This document shows positions 53,423 to 62,264 of a stretch of 64,000 nucleotides of DNA, in pieces. The position numbers and the translations under genes are program-made. Within the stretch, counting starts at the first letter, position 1. Each line of letters starts with the position of its first letter. Source of the stretch: Imperialibacter roseus (GTDB lineage: Bacteria > Bacteroidota > Bacteroidia > Cytophagales > Cyclobacteriaceae); NCBI RefSeq assembly GCF_032999765.1, contig NZ_CP136051.1, forward strand, positions 682,001-746,000, written 5' to 3'. Below the pieces are notes generated by a model. The model was given only the letters and a program-made list of their open reading frames with translations, did not search any database and was not told the origin of the DNA.

Positions 53423-55078
53423 CCTGACTTCATCACTGGGACACCCAATCTTCTTGGAATAATTGGATAAGGTTTTTTTGCTCTTGGGTTTTATCGAGGA
53501 GCATAAGTTTGGTTTCCTGAGATTGCGGCATGTTTAAAGTCAGCCCGAATATCGTTTTCATAATATCGATGGCTTTTTCAGCGCTGATCGATGCCTCCTT
53601 GTCTTTTAGCTTTCGTTCCAGTTCTTTGTAAAGCTTACAAGCAGCGAAGGCGATACAGATGTGGGCTTCAATTCTTCTTTTCTTGTAATGGTATATCGGT
53701 CTTATCCTTAAATCGGTTTTCGTTATTCTAAATGTTCTTTCGACTTGCCATAACTGGCGATAATAGTCCATGACTGTTTGAGCTTCCAGTCGTGTATTGG
53801 TGATGTATCCTTTCAGGCCGTCCCACTTTGAGTCGTCTTTAAATTTTTGTTCATCAATGGTGATCTTTATATCTCCTTCTAGCCTGAGGTATTTATTATA
53901 GCCTTTATTGTTGATGTGCTTTTTGGTGAGCTTGCCCGTGTTCAATTGCTTTTTAAGACGTTCTAACCCCTTGGATCTGTTTTTGGCATCATTGGCCGCC
54001 CTTGCGGTAGAATATTGGACGATTATCCGTAAGCCATCCTGCCTGACTATTTCTACATATTGTTTATCACTAAGACCTGATGTAAAGATTTTTTGTTTGA
54101 TAGCTTCACTTTCATTCTTAATCCTGGCTCCTATTATGAAGTTGTAATCTGCTGCTTGTAGTGTGGTTATGTTCTTGTTTGACATAAGACCTGCATCGGC
54201 AACTACAATGAACTGTTGGGCATTGTACTTGTTTTTGAAAGCTTCTATGACAGGAAGCATCGTATGGCCTTCAAACTTATTGCCTTCAAAAATCTCATAA
54301 TCGAGTGGATAGCCTTGCTCTGCCACCAAAAGCCCCAGCACTATTTGTGGGTTACTGTGCTTGCCATCTTTGCTAAAACCGGCTTTTCGCAAGTCATCTT
54401 CGTCAGCAGCCTCAAAATATAGAGTGGTTACATCGTAAAAGACAACTCCCAGCTTTTTACCCAAGATGTTCACAGTATGATGGAAGCTTATTGCTTTGAT
54501 CTGCTCTATGTCCTGGGAATGAAGTTTATCCATAAACCGGTAAACTTCATTGACATGAAGGCTAATGCCTTTGTACTTCTGAAGATAATCAATGGTCTTT
54601 AACTTGCTAACAGGATAAACTAATCTGGAGATGACCAAGTGTCTAAAAAGCTCTCCCTTTACTCTATTAAAACCTATTTCATCAAAGAGCTTCCCTAATA
54701 TTAATTCCGGCCCCAGTAATTGTAGCTGCTCGATATTGTCATAAACAGCTTTGAAAAAATGCTCGTCAGTGCCAACATTGAAATCAAGAACAGATTGGCC
54801 CCCATAACAACGAACGTATTCTCTAGCTTGAATCATCAAAACGTCAACCTCAGATTTGCTCGAAGAGCTTCCTATGGTTTTATGCACTCTATAGCTACCC
54901 GAACTTTTGTCGATCACCTGCACACTAATGACACCTGACTTGTTCTTCTTCTGCCTGATAAACATGGCACAAATCTAAAAAAACAGCGCCTGGGACACCC
55001 AAGACACCTAGAAAAACAAGCCTCATCTTAAAATAACAAACCTTTTGACTTTTTTGAGAGCAAAATGATGAAGTCAGG
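53423..55078 (-). mobile_element. IS1634-type insertion sequence, 1656 bp
   Basis: Bounded by 13-base perfect terminal inverted repeats CCTGACTTCATCA at both ends and flanked by exact 83-bp direct repeats of alr. It carries a single transposase gene. A subterminal direct repeat CTGGGACACCCAA occurs at 53436-53448 and 54990-55002. Long variable target duplications are known for IS1634 and IS1549 of the IS4 superfamily, so the length is in keeping with the family. Perfect repeats and an intact transposase indicate a recent insertion. Confidence 0.95.
53433..54965 (-). CDS. IS1634-family transposase
   Basis: 510 residues. The DDE triad is D178 (VVFYDVTTLYFE), D257 (IVVADAGLMS) and E409 (RQLWQVERTFRITK, with the E-x6-K spacing of IS4-type enzymes; K416). 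The N-terminal part (to about 150) is the DNA-binding region. Stop codon and full length are intact, so the element is likely still mobile. It is transcribed in the same direction as alr. Confidence 0.95.
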   Translation of the reverse strand: MFIRQKKNKSGVISVQVIDKSSGSYRVHKTIGSSSSKSEVDVLMIQAREYVRCYGGQSVLDFNVGTDEHFFKAVYDNIEQLQLLGPELILGKLFDEIGFNRVKGELFRHLVISRLVYPVSKLKTIDYLQKYKGISLHVNEVYRFMDKLHSQDIEQIKAISFHHTVNILGKKLGVVFYDVTTLYFEAADEDDLRKAGFSKDGKHSNPQIVLGLLVAEQGYPLDYEIFEGNKFEGHTMLPVIEAFKNKYNAQQFIVVADAGLMSNKNITTLQAADYNFIIGARIKNESEAIKQKIFTSGLSDKQYVEIVRQDGLRIIVQYSTARAANDAKNRSKGLERLKKQLNTGKLTKKHINNKGYNKYLRLEGDIKITIDEQKFKDDSKWDGLKGYITNTRLEAQTVMDYYRQLWQVERTFRITKTDLRIRPIYHYKKRRIEAHICIAFAACKLYKELERKLKDKEASISAEKAIDIMKTIFGLTLNMPQSQETKLMLLDKTQEQKNLIQLFQEDWVSQ

Positions 55079-55945
55079 AAAGGAAGTGCCATAGCCAATG
55101 AACTCGCCCATTTTCACATTTTTTATATCCATTACATGGCTTTTCCAGGAGATCACCCGCTTGAGTGGATCTTCTGCCAGCTTATTCTCTCTCATATAAC
55201 TCACCTGCGTTTCCAGGCTTGGCCAAAGGCCATACTGTAAAATTCCCACCCTCACCATGCCAAGGTTGTTCTCCGGATACATGATTACCCCCGCACTACA
55301 GGAGGTATGAAGCACCTTTGGATGCACCCCTTTGGCTTTGAAGAACGTGACGCCTTCGTTAAACATGTCTTTCTGGCTCAGGATGCGCTTGTAGTTGGAT
55401 ACACTTTCCGCACCAGCCAGGTGAGTGCACATGCCTACGACCTCGATGCAGTCTTCAAATTCATTGATAAGGCTGGCCATCTCTTCCCATTCGTCCGGGT
55501 TAATGCCAGTGCGGTTCATGCCCGTTTCCAACTCAAGATGAATGCGGGCTTTTTTCTTCATTAGCCGGGCTTGCTTACAGAGGGCGTTCAATCTGATTTT
55601 ATTGAACACAAAGCATTCCACATCATTTTCAATCATCCACGGCATGTGGTCATCCAGAATGTCACCCATGATTAGAATGGTCGACGACTCCGTGCTAAAA
55701 CTGGCAACATCCAGTGCTTCGAACGAGCCGAACACAGAAAAATGACGAATACCCAGTCTTTCCAACTCAGGCACCATGTGTTTGATGCCATGTCCATAGG
55801 CATTTCCTTTTAGCACTGAAGAAATTGTCACATCGGGGCCTACTAATTTTCTGAGAAAATCAATGTTGTTTTCTAATGCCAACCGGCTGAGCTCAATGGA
55901 AGAGCTGGAATTTGGGAACATGCCTTTTTTGATTTGGCTAGCCAA
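55028..55945 (-). pseudogene. alr: Alanine racemase, N-terminal fragment (gene split by IS)
   Basis: 305 residues, of which the first 289 are alanine racemase and the last 16 run into the IS. It carries the PLP-binding lysine K46 (SSVLKGNAYGHG) and HTSCSAGVIMY, but lacks the C-terminal tyrosine and barrel. Alanine racemase makes D-alanine for peptidoglycan; loss would be lethal unless another racemase exists, such as a fused MurF-Alr protein common in Bacteroidota. Confidence 0.93.
55079..55161. repeat. Target-site duplication, right copy (83 bp)
   Basis: Exact copy of 53340-53422, directly adjoining the right end of the IS. Confidence 0.95.
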
Positions 55946-56080
55946 AAAAAATAGCCAGCCTTTGGATAAATGAATAATGTCTGCAATATGCCGCCTGACA
56001 ATGCGTAAGGCAAGTAAAACCCGGACTAATGGGTTTTGTATCGAAACTAAATTACTACCGTGTCAAATGCAGCATATGTT

Positions 56081-56088
56081 TATCTTTG
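56081..56088 (+). promoter_or_regulatory. -7 box of pyrF, nearly leaderless
   Basis: TATCTTTG, an exact TAnnTTTG box, lies four bases before the ATG at 56093. Transcription from it would begin at or next to the start codon. No clear TTG is seen at the -33 position. Confidence 0.5.
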
Positions 56089-56092
56089 CCGC

Positions 56093-56908
56093 ATGACCCG
56101 TCAAGAACTATTTACCAACATAAAGAAGAAGCGTTCTTTTTTGTGTGTTGGGCTGGATACTGATATCACCAAGATTCCCTCGCACCTTCATAAGGAGCAG
56201 GATCCCATCTTTGAGTTCAATAAGCAAATCATTGATGCGACAGCTGACGTGACTGTGGCTTACAAGCCCAATATTGCCTTTTATGAAGCCTTAGGGCCAA
56301 AAGGCTGGGAGTCGCTGCAAAAAACGCTGGACTATATCCCCAACGATATTTTCACAATAGCCGATGCCAAAAGAGGCGACATTGGCAACACATCTGCTTT
56401 GTACGCCAGAGCATTCTTTGAGGCCATGAGCTTCGATAGCATTACCGTGGCTCCCTATATGGGACGAGACTCAGTAAAGCCCTTTCTACAGTTCGACGGT
56501 AAATGGGTGATTCTGCTCGGGCTCACCAGCAACGAAGGCTTTGCAGACTTCCAGAATGAGCCAATGGCCGATGGTAAGAAGCTCTTTGAAAAGGTAATTA
56601 CCACCAGCCAGCAGTGGGGGAGTGCCGACAATATGATGTATGTAGTGGGCGCCACCAGAGGCGAAATGTTCAAAGAAGTGAGAGCCCTCGCTCCGGAGCA
56701 TTTTCTGCTGGTGCCGGGTATTGGTGCGCAGGGAGGCGACCTGGAAGCCACTTGTAAGTATGGCATGAACAGCCAATGCGGACTGCTGGTTAACTCAGCA
56801 AGAGGTATTATCTACGCAGGTAATGGCGTCGATTTCGCTGAAAAAGCCAAGCTAGCTGCCACGGATCTTCAGCAACAAATGGATGAAATGTTGGAGAAGT
56901 ATTTATAA
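56093..56908 (+). CDS. pyrF: Orotidine 5'-phosphate decarboxylase
   Basis: 271 residues from the ATG at 56093; an earlier in-frame start at 56060 would place the promoter box inside the gene and adds residues unlike the family. Motifs: FLCVGLDTD (about 17-25), [14 protein letters not shown], and the catalytic [14 protein letters not shown] with its lysine. It is of the long subtype 2, typical for Bacteroidota. It decarboxylates OMP to UMP in pyrimidine synthesis. Confidence 0.95.
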   Translation: MTRQELFTNIKKKRSFLCVGLDTDITKIPSHLHKEQDPIFEFNKQIIDATADVTVAYKPNIAFYEALGPKGWESLQKTLDYIPNDIFTIADAKRGDIGNTSALYARAFFEAMSFDSITVAPYMGRDSVKPFLQFDGKWVILLGLTSNEGFADFQNEPMADGKKLFEKVITTSQQWGSADNMMYVVGATRGEMFKEVRALAPEHFLLVPGIGAQGGDLEATCKYGMNSQCGLLVNSARGIIYAGNGVDFAEKAKLAATDLQQQMDEMLEKYL

Positions 56909-56964
56909 ATTGGATGACTGTGAAGCTTTAGACAGCCCAATCTATTTACTTTTTCAATGACAAG

Positions 56965-58272
56965 ATGTTTCCTGAAGAGTTCCTCCATTTTATCTGGCAA
57001 TTTCAATACTTCGATAGCTCAAACCTTCAAACCACCGACGGGCAAACCATCTTGATAAGTAAGCAAGGTTTTTTGAATACCGACGCCGGGCCAGATTTCA
57101 AGGAGGCCAGGGTGAGAATTGGGGACATGGAGTGGAACGGGCAGGTAGAGATACATCTCAAAAGTAGCGACTGGCACAGCCACAAACACCAGTTTGACAA
57201 GGCGTATGATAGTGTTATCCTTCACGTCGTGTGGGAGGCAGATCGTGAGATTCTGAGAACCGATGGTACCTATATTCCTCAGCTGGAGCTCAAAGACAGG
57301 GTGTCGCTTCAATTGCTCACCAGATACCAGGGCCTGATTCAGCAACGAGTTGAGGTGCCTTGCCAAACGCAAATCAAAAACATCGATGCACTAAAAAGGC
57401 AGTCGACGATTGATCGGGTGCTCGTGGAGCGCCTGCAGAGAAAGACAAAGGATGTTGAGATACTCTTGAAAAAGTACGGTGGCGATTGGGATGCCACTGC
57501 GGTTCATTTCCTCATCCGGTATTTTGGCTTCAAAAAAAACGAGGAAGGCTTTCAGCAATTGAGCAAGCGGGTCTCCTACAAGGTGATGAAGAAGCTGGCT
57601 TTCGACAAGAAGGACCTGGAAGCCTACCTGCTGGGGCTGGCTGGGCTGCTTGATGTCAACTCAAGCGACTTTTATTCGAAAGCCCTCAAAGAGCGATTCG
57701 ACTATATCAACCATAAGTTTCAGCTTATAGCCACGTCGTTGCCTCCTATTCCCTGGAAGTTTATGCGCATGCGGCCAGCCAACTTTCCAACGATCAGGCT
57801 GGCACAGCTAGCGGCTATCATCCATCAGTCACCCCGACTCTTTGCAGTGTTTGTTGAGTCAGATCTGGCTAGGCTCAGAGGCGTTTTTAAATCAAAGGTG
57901 TCCGACTATTGGTCAACGCATTTTCAATTTGCTAAGGACGAGCCCGGAGTGGAGAAAGCGAAAACAAGCAGGCCAAGTGCTTTTGTGGGCAGCAAGAGCA
58001 TAGACATCTTGCTCATCAACTGTGTGGTGCCATTGTTATTCGCCTATGCAAAAGAGCAGGGGAGTGCTGAGCTAGAGGAAAAGGCATTGCTGCTGCTGAA
58101 CCAGCTACAGTTCGAGGAAAACACGATTACCAGAAAGCTTTCTTTCTTGCCTGTCGAAAAGCCCACGGCCTATGAATCTCAAGCTTTTCTTGAACTCTAC
58201 CAGCACTACTGCCAGCCCAGAAGATGCCTTTCATGCCAAATAGGCACTCACCTTATCAGGCAAAACCACTAG
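56965..58272 (+). CDS. DUF2851 family protein
   Basis: 435 residues. The DUF2851 signature opens the protein: FPEEFLHFIWQFQYFD, GPDFKEARVRIGDMEWNGQVEIHLKSSDW (about 46-74). The body is helical with a Cys pair near the end (CQPRRCLSCQIG, about 415-430). No reaction is known. The gene is co-directional with pyrF and overlaps nothing; the next gene starts two bases after its stop. Confidence 0.9.
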   Translation: MFPEEFLHFIWQFQYFDSSNLQTTDGQTILISKQGFLNTDAGPDFKEARVRIGDMEWNGQVEIHLKSSDWHSHKHQFDKAYDSVILHVVWEADREILRTDGTYIPQLELKDRVSLQLLTRYQGLIQQRVEVPCQTQIKNIDALKRQSTIDRVLVERLQRKTKDVEILLKKYGGDWDATAVHFLIRYFGFKKNEEGFQQLSKRVSYKVMKKLAFDKKDLEAYLLGLAGLLDVNSSDFYSKALKERFDYINHKFQLIATSLPPIPWKFMRMRPANFPTIRLAQLAAIIHQSPRLFAVFVESDLARLRGVFKSKVSDYWSTHFQFAKDEPGVEKAKTSRPSAFVGSKSIDILLINCVVPLLFAYAKEQGSAELEEKALLLLNQLQFEENTITRKLSFLPVEKPTAYESQAFLELYQHYCQPRRCLSCQIGTHLIRQNH

Positions 58273-58273
58273 T

Positions 58274-59527
58274 ATGATCATCGGTTCTTTGCTCCTTGTG
58301 ATCATTGGCTGGGCCTGTCTGCAATTTGCCAGGCCAGTTTTTGGAACCAGGGCCACTCTGATCCTTATGTCGGTTAAAGTAGCCGCCGGCATGATTGCGA
58401 TGGTTTACTATTTGCATATCCGACATGAAGGTGATCTTTTTTATTATGATGAAAAGGCTTCTGAATACCTCACGGATATTCAGGCGGGCTACCCGATTTG
58501 GGATTTTCTGGCGCAGGAAGCCGATCCGGCTGCTAAGGCAACTCCCCAAAACCGCACTTTTTTCTTTGTGAAGATCATTGTGGTTTTATACATGGTGCTC
58601 GGTAGTAGTATTTGGCTCAGTAGTGTATTTCTTACTTTCATCAGCTTTTTGTCAGTTGTTTACCTGGTCAAAAGAGTACACCTGACAGGTGTTGATGTCC
58701 GGTGGCCGGTAATTCTCATTTTCTTCCTTTGGCCAAGCATAGCGATATGGGGCAGTGGGGTTTCAAAAGAAACGCTCATGCTGGCTGGGATCAGCATATT
58801 GTTTGGTGCAGTTGTGCCTTTTTTTAGTGGAAATCGTTCCAACTGGCTTTTGCATACCGCTTTGCTGGTGTTGGCCTTGCTGGTGCTGGCAAAGCTGCGT
58901 ATTTTCGTTTTGCTCAGCCTGCTTCCATTCTTGTTTGGCACTATGCTTTTCAAGATTCTTCAAAGGTATATGCAAAAGCCTGCATTGCGCTGGGCACTTG
59001 GCATTGCTGGCGTCATCTTAATTGTATCGCTTGTCGTTACTTTTAGCTACTCCGACACAAGTTTCAATCCTGGGTATGTGGTGAAGGCATTCACCGACAA
59101 CCATGCGGCGATTGTGGCTCAGTCGATGCCGGAGCATGTTGTTTTGGGCCTGGGTACGTTGTGGCAGTGGCCACAGATTGTGCTGCAGGCTATGTTGGGT
59201 GCTGTCGCAGGGATGTTTGGCCCATTTCTCTGGGAGGTCAATGCTACTTCGGAAATTCTTCTTCTGCTTGAGCCGGTGTTGCTGCTGACGCTCTTTTTTA
59301 CGAATTCGGGGCTTCGCAAAAGACTTCCGGTCTTTATTTGGATGCCGTTGTTGGCTTACATCCTCTTCACCTCCAGCATGATCACACTCTCAACGCCTAA
59401 CTACGGCTCTCTTTCGAGGTATCGACTGGCTTTTTACCCCATGCTTATTTTTCTTGCTTCTTTCCAACACCCCTGGCTGTCAAAAATTAGTAAATTGAAG
59501 CTTTTGGAAGGCAACTCAGGTGTTTGA
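58274..59527 (+). CDS. Polytopic membrane protein of unknown function
   Basis: 417 residues with about ten predicted membrane helices (for example at 3-25, 30-45, 100-122, 131-150, 170-215, 235-255, 300-325, 350-375). The HEGDLFYYDEKASEYL segment near 50 resembles the first loop of Bacteroidota EpsG- and O-antigen-type membrane proteins, but no glycosyl-transfer motif is clear. It starts two bases after DUF2851, so they may be one operon. It has no recognisable catalytic residues. Confidence 0.7.
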   Translation: MIIGSLLLVIIGWACLQFARPVFGTRATLILMSVKVAAGMIAMVYYLHIRHEGDLFYYDEKASEYLTDIQAGYPIWDFLAQEADPAAKATPQNRTFFFVKIIVVLYMVLGSSIWLSSVFLTFISFLSVVYLVKRVHLTGVDVRWPVILIFFLWPSIAIWGSGVSKETLMLAGISILFGAVVPFFSGNRSNWLLHTALLVLALLVLAKLRIFVLLSLLPFLFGTMLFKILQRYMQKPALRWALGIAGVILIVSLVVTFSYSDTSFNPGYVVKAFTDNHAAIVAQSMPEHVVLGLGTLWQWPQIVLQAMLGAVAGMFGPFLWEVNATSEILLLLEPVLLLTLFFTNSGLRKRLPVFIWMPLLAYILFTSSMITLSTPNYGSLSRYRLAFYPMLIFLASFQHPWLSKISKLKLLEGNSGV

Positions 59528-59553
59528 TGATAAGGCCAATAGCCCTACCTTTG
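59524..59553 (+). promoter_or_regulatory. Promoter of the NeuD-like acyltransferase gene
   Basis: TTG (59524-59526), 19 bases and TACCTTTG (59546-59553), an exact match to the Bacteroidota consensus. It begins inside the last codon of the previous gene and would start transcription about 28 bases before the ATG at 59588. Confidence 0.75.
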
Positions 59554-59587
59554 CACTCTCAAAACTCAAAGCAACTAATAGATAAAA

Positions 59588-60223
59588 ATGATCAACCCGG
59601 TAATCATATTCGGAACAGGCCCCATGGGGCACCATGCGATGGAGATTTTCGAAAGCAATGGCGTGACGATATATGGGTTTTTGGAGGAGGATGCTTCCAG
59701 GCATGGCACAGAGCTCAATAGTATCTCTATTCTGGGCAGACCTGACGATGACGGTTTTCTGAAGTTGATTGGGAAGAAATGTGACGCTTTTGTGGCCAGC
59801 GACGACAACGCCTACAGAAAGTCGATGGTGAAAATGCTCAACGATAAACGGCATGTGCAGCCAGTGAATGCTGTGCACAAAAGAGCTGTGTTGGGTGTGT
59901 CTGTCTCCCTTGGTCATGGCAATATGATCAATTCAGGTGCTATCGTGGAAGGTGGAGCAACTATTGGGCAGCATTGCGTAATTCATTCAAACGCCGTGGT
60001 TGGGTCTATGGCTAAACTTGGCGACTATGTGCAGATAGGGATCGGCAGCATTGTCAACTCTAATGTAGAGATAGCCGATGAGGCATTTATAGGAAGCGGG
60101 GTAACCATAGTTGCCGGGGTGAAGATAGGCAAGAAAGCGAGGATTGGAGCAGGTTCGGTTGTTATCGCCAGTGTGAAAGACGGAGAAACAGTATTTGGAA
60201 ATCCGGCGCAAGCCGTTAAATAA
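59588..60223 (+). CDS. NeuD-like sugar O-acyltransferase
   Basis: 211 residues. An N-terminal nucleotide-binding-like domain (VIIFGTGPMGHHAMEIFESNG, about 4-24) precedes a left-handed beta-helix from about 105 with hexapeptide repeats (VSLGHGNMINSGAIVEGGATIGQHCVIH, AVVGSMAKLGDYVQIG). This two-part plan is that of sialic-acid acetyltransferase NeuD and pilin-glycan enzyme PglD. It acetylates an amino sugar. No capsule genes are nearby. Confidence 0.87.
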   Translation: MINPVIIFGTGPMGHHAMEIFESNGVTIYGFLEEDASRHGTELNSISILGRPDDDGFLKLIGKKCDAFVASDDNAYRKSMVKMLNDKRHVQPVNAVHKRAVLGVSVSLGHGNMINSGAIVEGGATIGQHCVIHSNAVVGSMAKLGDYVQIGIGSIVNSNVEIADEAFIGSGVTIVAGVKIGKKARIGAGSVVIASVKDGETVFGNPAQAVK

Positions 60224-60299
60224 GTTAAAGTCAACAGCTAAAAGCTAAGAGCCAATAGCAAAAAGTAACACCTTGTTGAAGCAAGGCAGAGTTATAAAA

Positions 60300-61286
60300 A
60301 TGAAAAATTACAGTATACTTCTTTATTACTGCTATGCCAGGATCGAGGATCCGGAGGCATTCAGAGAGCAGCACCACCTTTACTGCATCGAAAACAACCT
60401 GAAAGGCAGAATCATCATAGCCCACGAAGGGATCAACGGAACCATTAGCGGGGGCAGAGAGGATTGTCAGCGCTACATGGACGATCTGAAAGCCGACCCC
60501 AGATTCGCACACACTGACTTCAAAGTGGATCACAACGATGCCAATGCATTTGCAAAGCTGCATGTGCGTGTAAAGCCGGAGATTGTTCACTCAAGCCTCA
60601 GCCACATAGACCCCAACCAGCGCACTGGCACCTATGTGGAGCCTGCTGAGTTCAAGGAAATCTTGAAGAATAAGACAGATGATGTCGTCATTTTGGATGT
60701 CAGGTCCAACTATGAGCACTCCCTGGGTAAGTTCAAAGATGCCATCACGCTTGATATCGAAAACTTCCGTGACTTCCCTGAAAAGGTGGAAGAACTGAAG
60801 GCTTTGAAAGATAAAAAGATCGTCACCTATTGCACGGGCGGCATTAAGTGTGAAAAGGCCAGCGCCTTTTTGCTGGAGCAAGGGTTTGAGAATGTGTACC
60901 AACTCCATGGCGGCATTATCAAGTATGGCATGGAGGAAGCTACGCAGGGCGAGGACTTCGAAGGCAAGTGTTACGTGTTTGATAACAGGGTAGCTGTTGA
61001 GGTGAACAAAGTCAATCCGAAGGTAGTGTCTACCTGCTACGTTTGTGGCACTCATAGCGACCGCATGGTGAACTGCGCCAATGCAGAATGCAACCGCCAC
61101 GTGCCAATTTGTGAGAAGTGCGGATGGGAGATGGAGGGAGCTTGTTCCGAAGCATGTAAGTCTCATCCCGACAAAAGGCCTTACGATGGTACTGGCTACT
61201 ACCAGAAGGAAATGAATGGTTACAATCCTTACAGAGGGCTGTACAGGAAAAAAGAAGAACCGCAAGGTACAACCAGTAAGCTCTGA
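60300..61286 (+). CDS. trhO: tRNA uridine(34) hydroxylase, rhodanese-like
   Basis: 328 residues from the ATG at 60300 (an in-frame TTG at 60273 would add nine). The N-terminal ferredoxin-like domain (YYCYARIEDPEAFREQHHLYC, HEGINGTISGG) is followed by a rhodanese domain with the active-site loop YCTGGIKCEKA and a C-terminal zinc-like Cys cluster (CYVCGTHSDRMVNCANAECN, CEKCGW, CSEAC). It makes 5-hydroxyuridine at tRNA position 34. It overlaps the following gene by one base. Confidence 0.95.
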   Translation: MKNYSILLYYCYARIEDPEAFREQHHLYCIENNLKGRIIIAHEGINGTISGGREDCQRYMDDLKADPRFAHTDFKVDHNDANAFAKLHVRVKPEIVHSSLSHIDPNQRTGTYVEPAEFKEILKNKTDDVVILDVRSNYEHSLGKFKDAITLDIENFRDFPEKVEELKALKDKKIVTYCTGGIKCEKASAFLLEQGFENVYQLHGGIIKYGMEEATQGEDFEGKCYVFDNRVAVEVNKVNPKVVSTCYVCGTHSDRMVNCANAECNRHVPICEKCGWEMEGACSEACKSHPDKRPYDGTGYYQKEMNGYNPYRGLYRKKEEPQGTTSKL

Positions 61287-62143
61287 TGGCAAGAATCCCC
61301 GAATCAGAGCTTATTCTTAATCCTGATGGTAGTGTTTACCATCTCAGCCTGAAGCCTGAGCACATTGCTGATACAATCATTGCCGTGGGAGATCCCGGCA
61401 GGGTGCATCAGGTAAGTCAGTACTTCGACTCCATAGAGTTTGAAATGAACAAGCGGGAGTTCATTACACACACTGGCTATCTCAATAAAAAGAGAGTGAC
61501 TGTTATCAGCTCTGGCATTGGCACCGACAACGTAGAGATACTGTTGACCGAGCTGGACGCCCTTGTTAATATTGACCTGACTAAACGGGAGCCAAAGAAG
61601 AAACTCAAGAGCCTTAACATCATTCGTATAGGAACTTCCGGCGCTATGCAGGAAGATATCAAATTGGGAAGTTATGTTGTTTCGGAAAATGCTATTGGCT
61701 TCGACACACTTGGCTTTTTTTATCCTTACCCCCAGTCGGCCAGGGAAGCAATGATTGCAGGTAAGCTGAAAGAGGCTATCTCGTTGGAGTTCATGCCGTA
61801 CATTATCAGCGGATCCGAAAAATTGATGGAGAAATACGCCTTTGACATGGTCAAGGGAAATACGGTTACAGCGCCCGGGTTTTATGCACCGCAGGGGCGG
61901 GCACTTCGCCTGCCCATCAAACACCCTAACCTGGTGGATCAGCTGATGTACTTTCACGAGGATAATTTTTGGATCACCAATTTTGAAATGGAAACCGCCG
62001 GCTATTATGGACTTTCCCGCATGATGGGACATAACATGATCAGCCTGAATGCCATTGTCGTAAACAGGGCAAAAGGTACCTTCTCAAAGAACCCCCTGAA
62101 AGTTGTGGATGGTTTGATAAAAAAAGTTCTATCCAGAATATAG
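61286..62143 (+). CDS. Nucleoside phosphorylase
   Basis: 285 residues. The family I fold shows VGDPGRVHQV (phosphate loop), VISSGIGTDNVEILLTELDALV, IRIGTSGAMQ and FEMETAGYYGLSRMMGH near the end, with glutamate of the base site. It cleaves purine or uridine nucleosides with phosphate. The ATG shares a base with the trhO stop, so translation is coupled. Confidence 0.9.
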   Translation: MARIPESELILNPDGSVYHLSLKPEHIADTIIAVGDPGRVHQVSQYFDSIEFEMNKREFITHTGYLNKKRVTVISSGIGTDNVEILLTELDALVNIDLTKREPKKKLKSLNIIRIGTSGAMQEDIKLGSYVVSENAIGFDTLGFFYPYPQSAREAMIAGKLKEAISLEFMPYIISGSEKLMEKYAFDMVKGNTVTAPGFYAPQGRALRLPIKHPNLVDQLMYFHEDNFWITNFEMETAGYYGLSRMMGHNMISLNAIVVNRAKGTFSKNPLKVVDGLIKKVLSRI

Positions 62144-62210
62144 CCCCAGATCGGCTAAAAGCTCACTTTTAAAAATATTTTCAATACTGGTGAAACATTT
62201 AGAAGCTTAA

Positions 62211-62241
62211 TTGTGTATATACATGTATGTACATACATTTA
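62211..62241 (+). promoter_or_regulatory. YceI gene promoter with palindromic operator in the spacer
   Basis: TTG (62211-62213), 20 bases and TACATTTA (62234-62241, near TAnnTTTG). The spacer contains TGTATATACA (62214-62223), the same 10-base palindrome as upstream of the nitroreductase gene, and a second perfect 16-base palindrome ATGTATGTACATACAT (62223-62238) overlaps the -7 box. A dimeric repressor such as MarR would block it. Confidence 0.6.
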
Positions 62242-62264
62242 CATCATCAAATAACTAAAAACTT

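Noticed and set aside
58274-59527. O-antigen polymerase or ligase
   Set aside because: Only hydrophobic helices are visible; no conserved Wzy or WaaL loop residues could be identified.
60591-62032. Long antisense frames over trhO and the nucleoside phosphorylase gene (60591-61292 and 61304-62032)
   Set aside because: Both mirror well-supported genes on the plus strand and show no signal, domain or conserved start.
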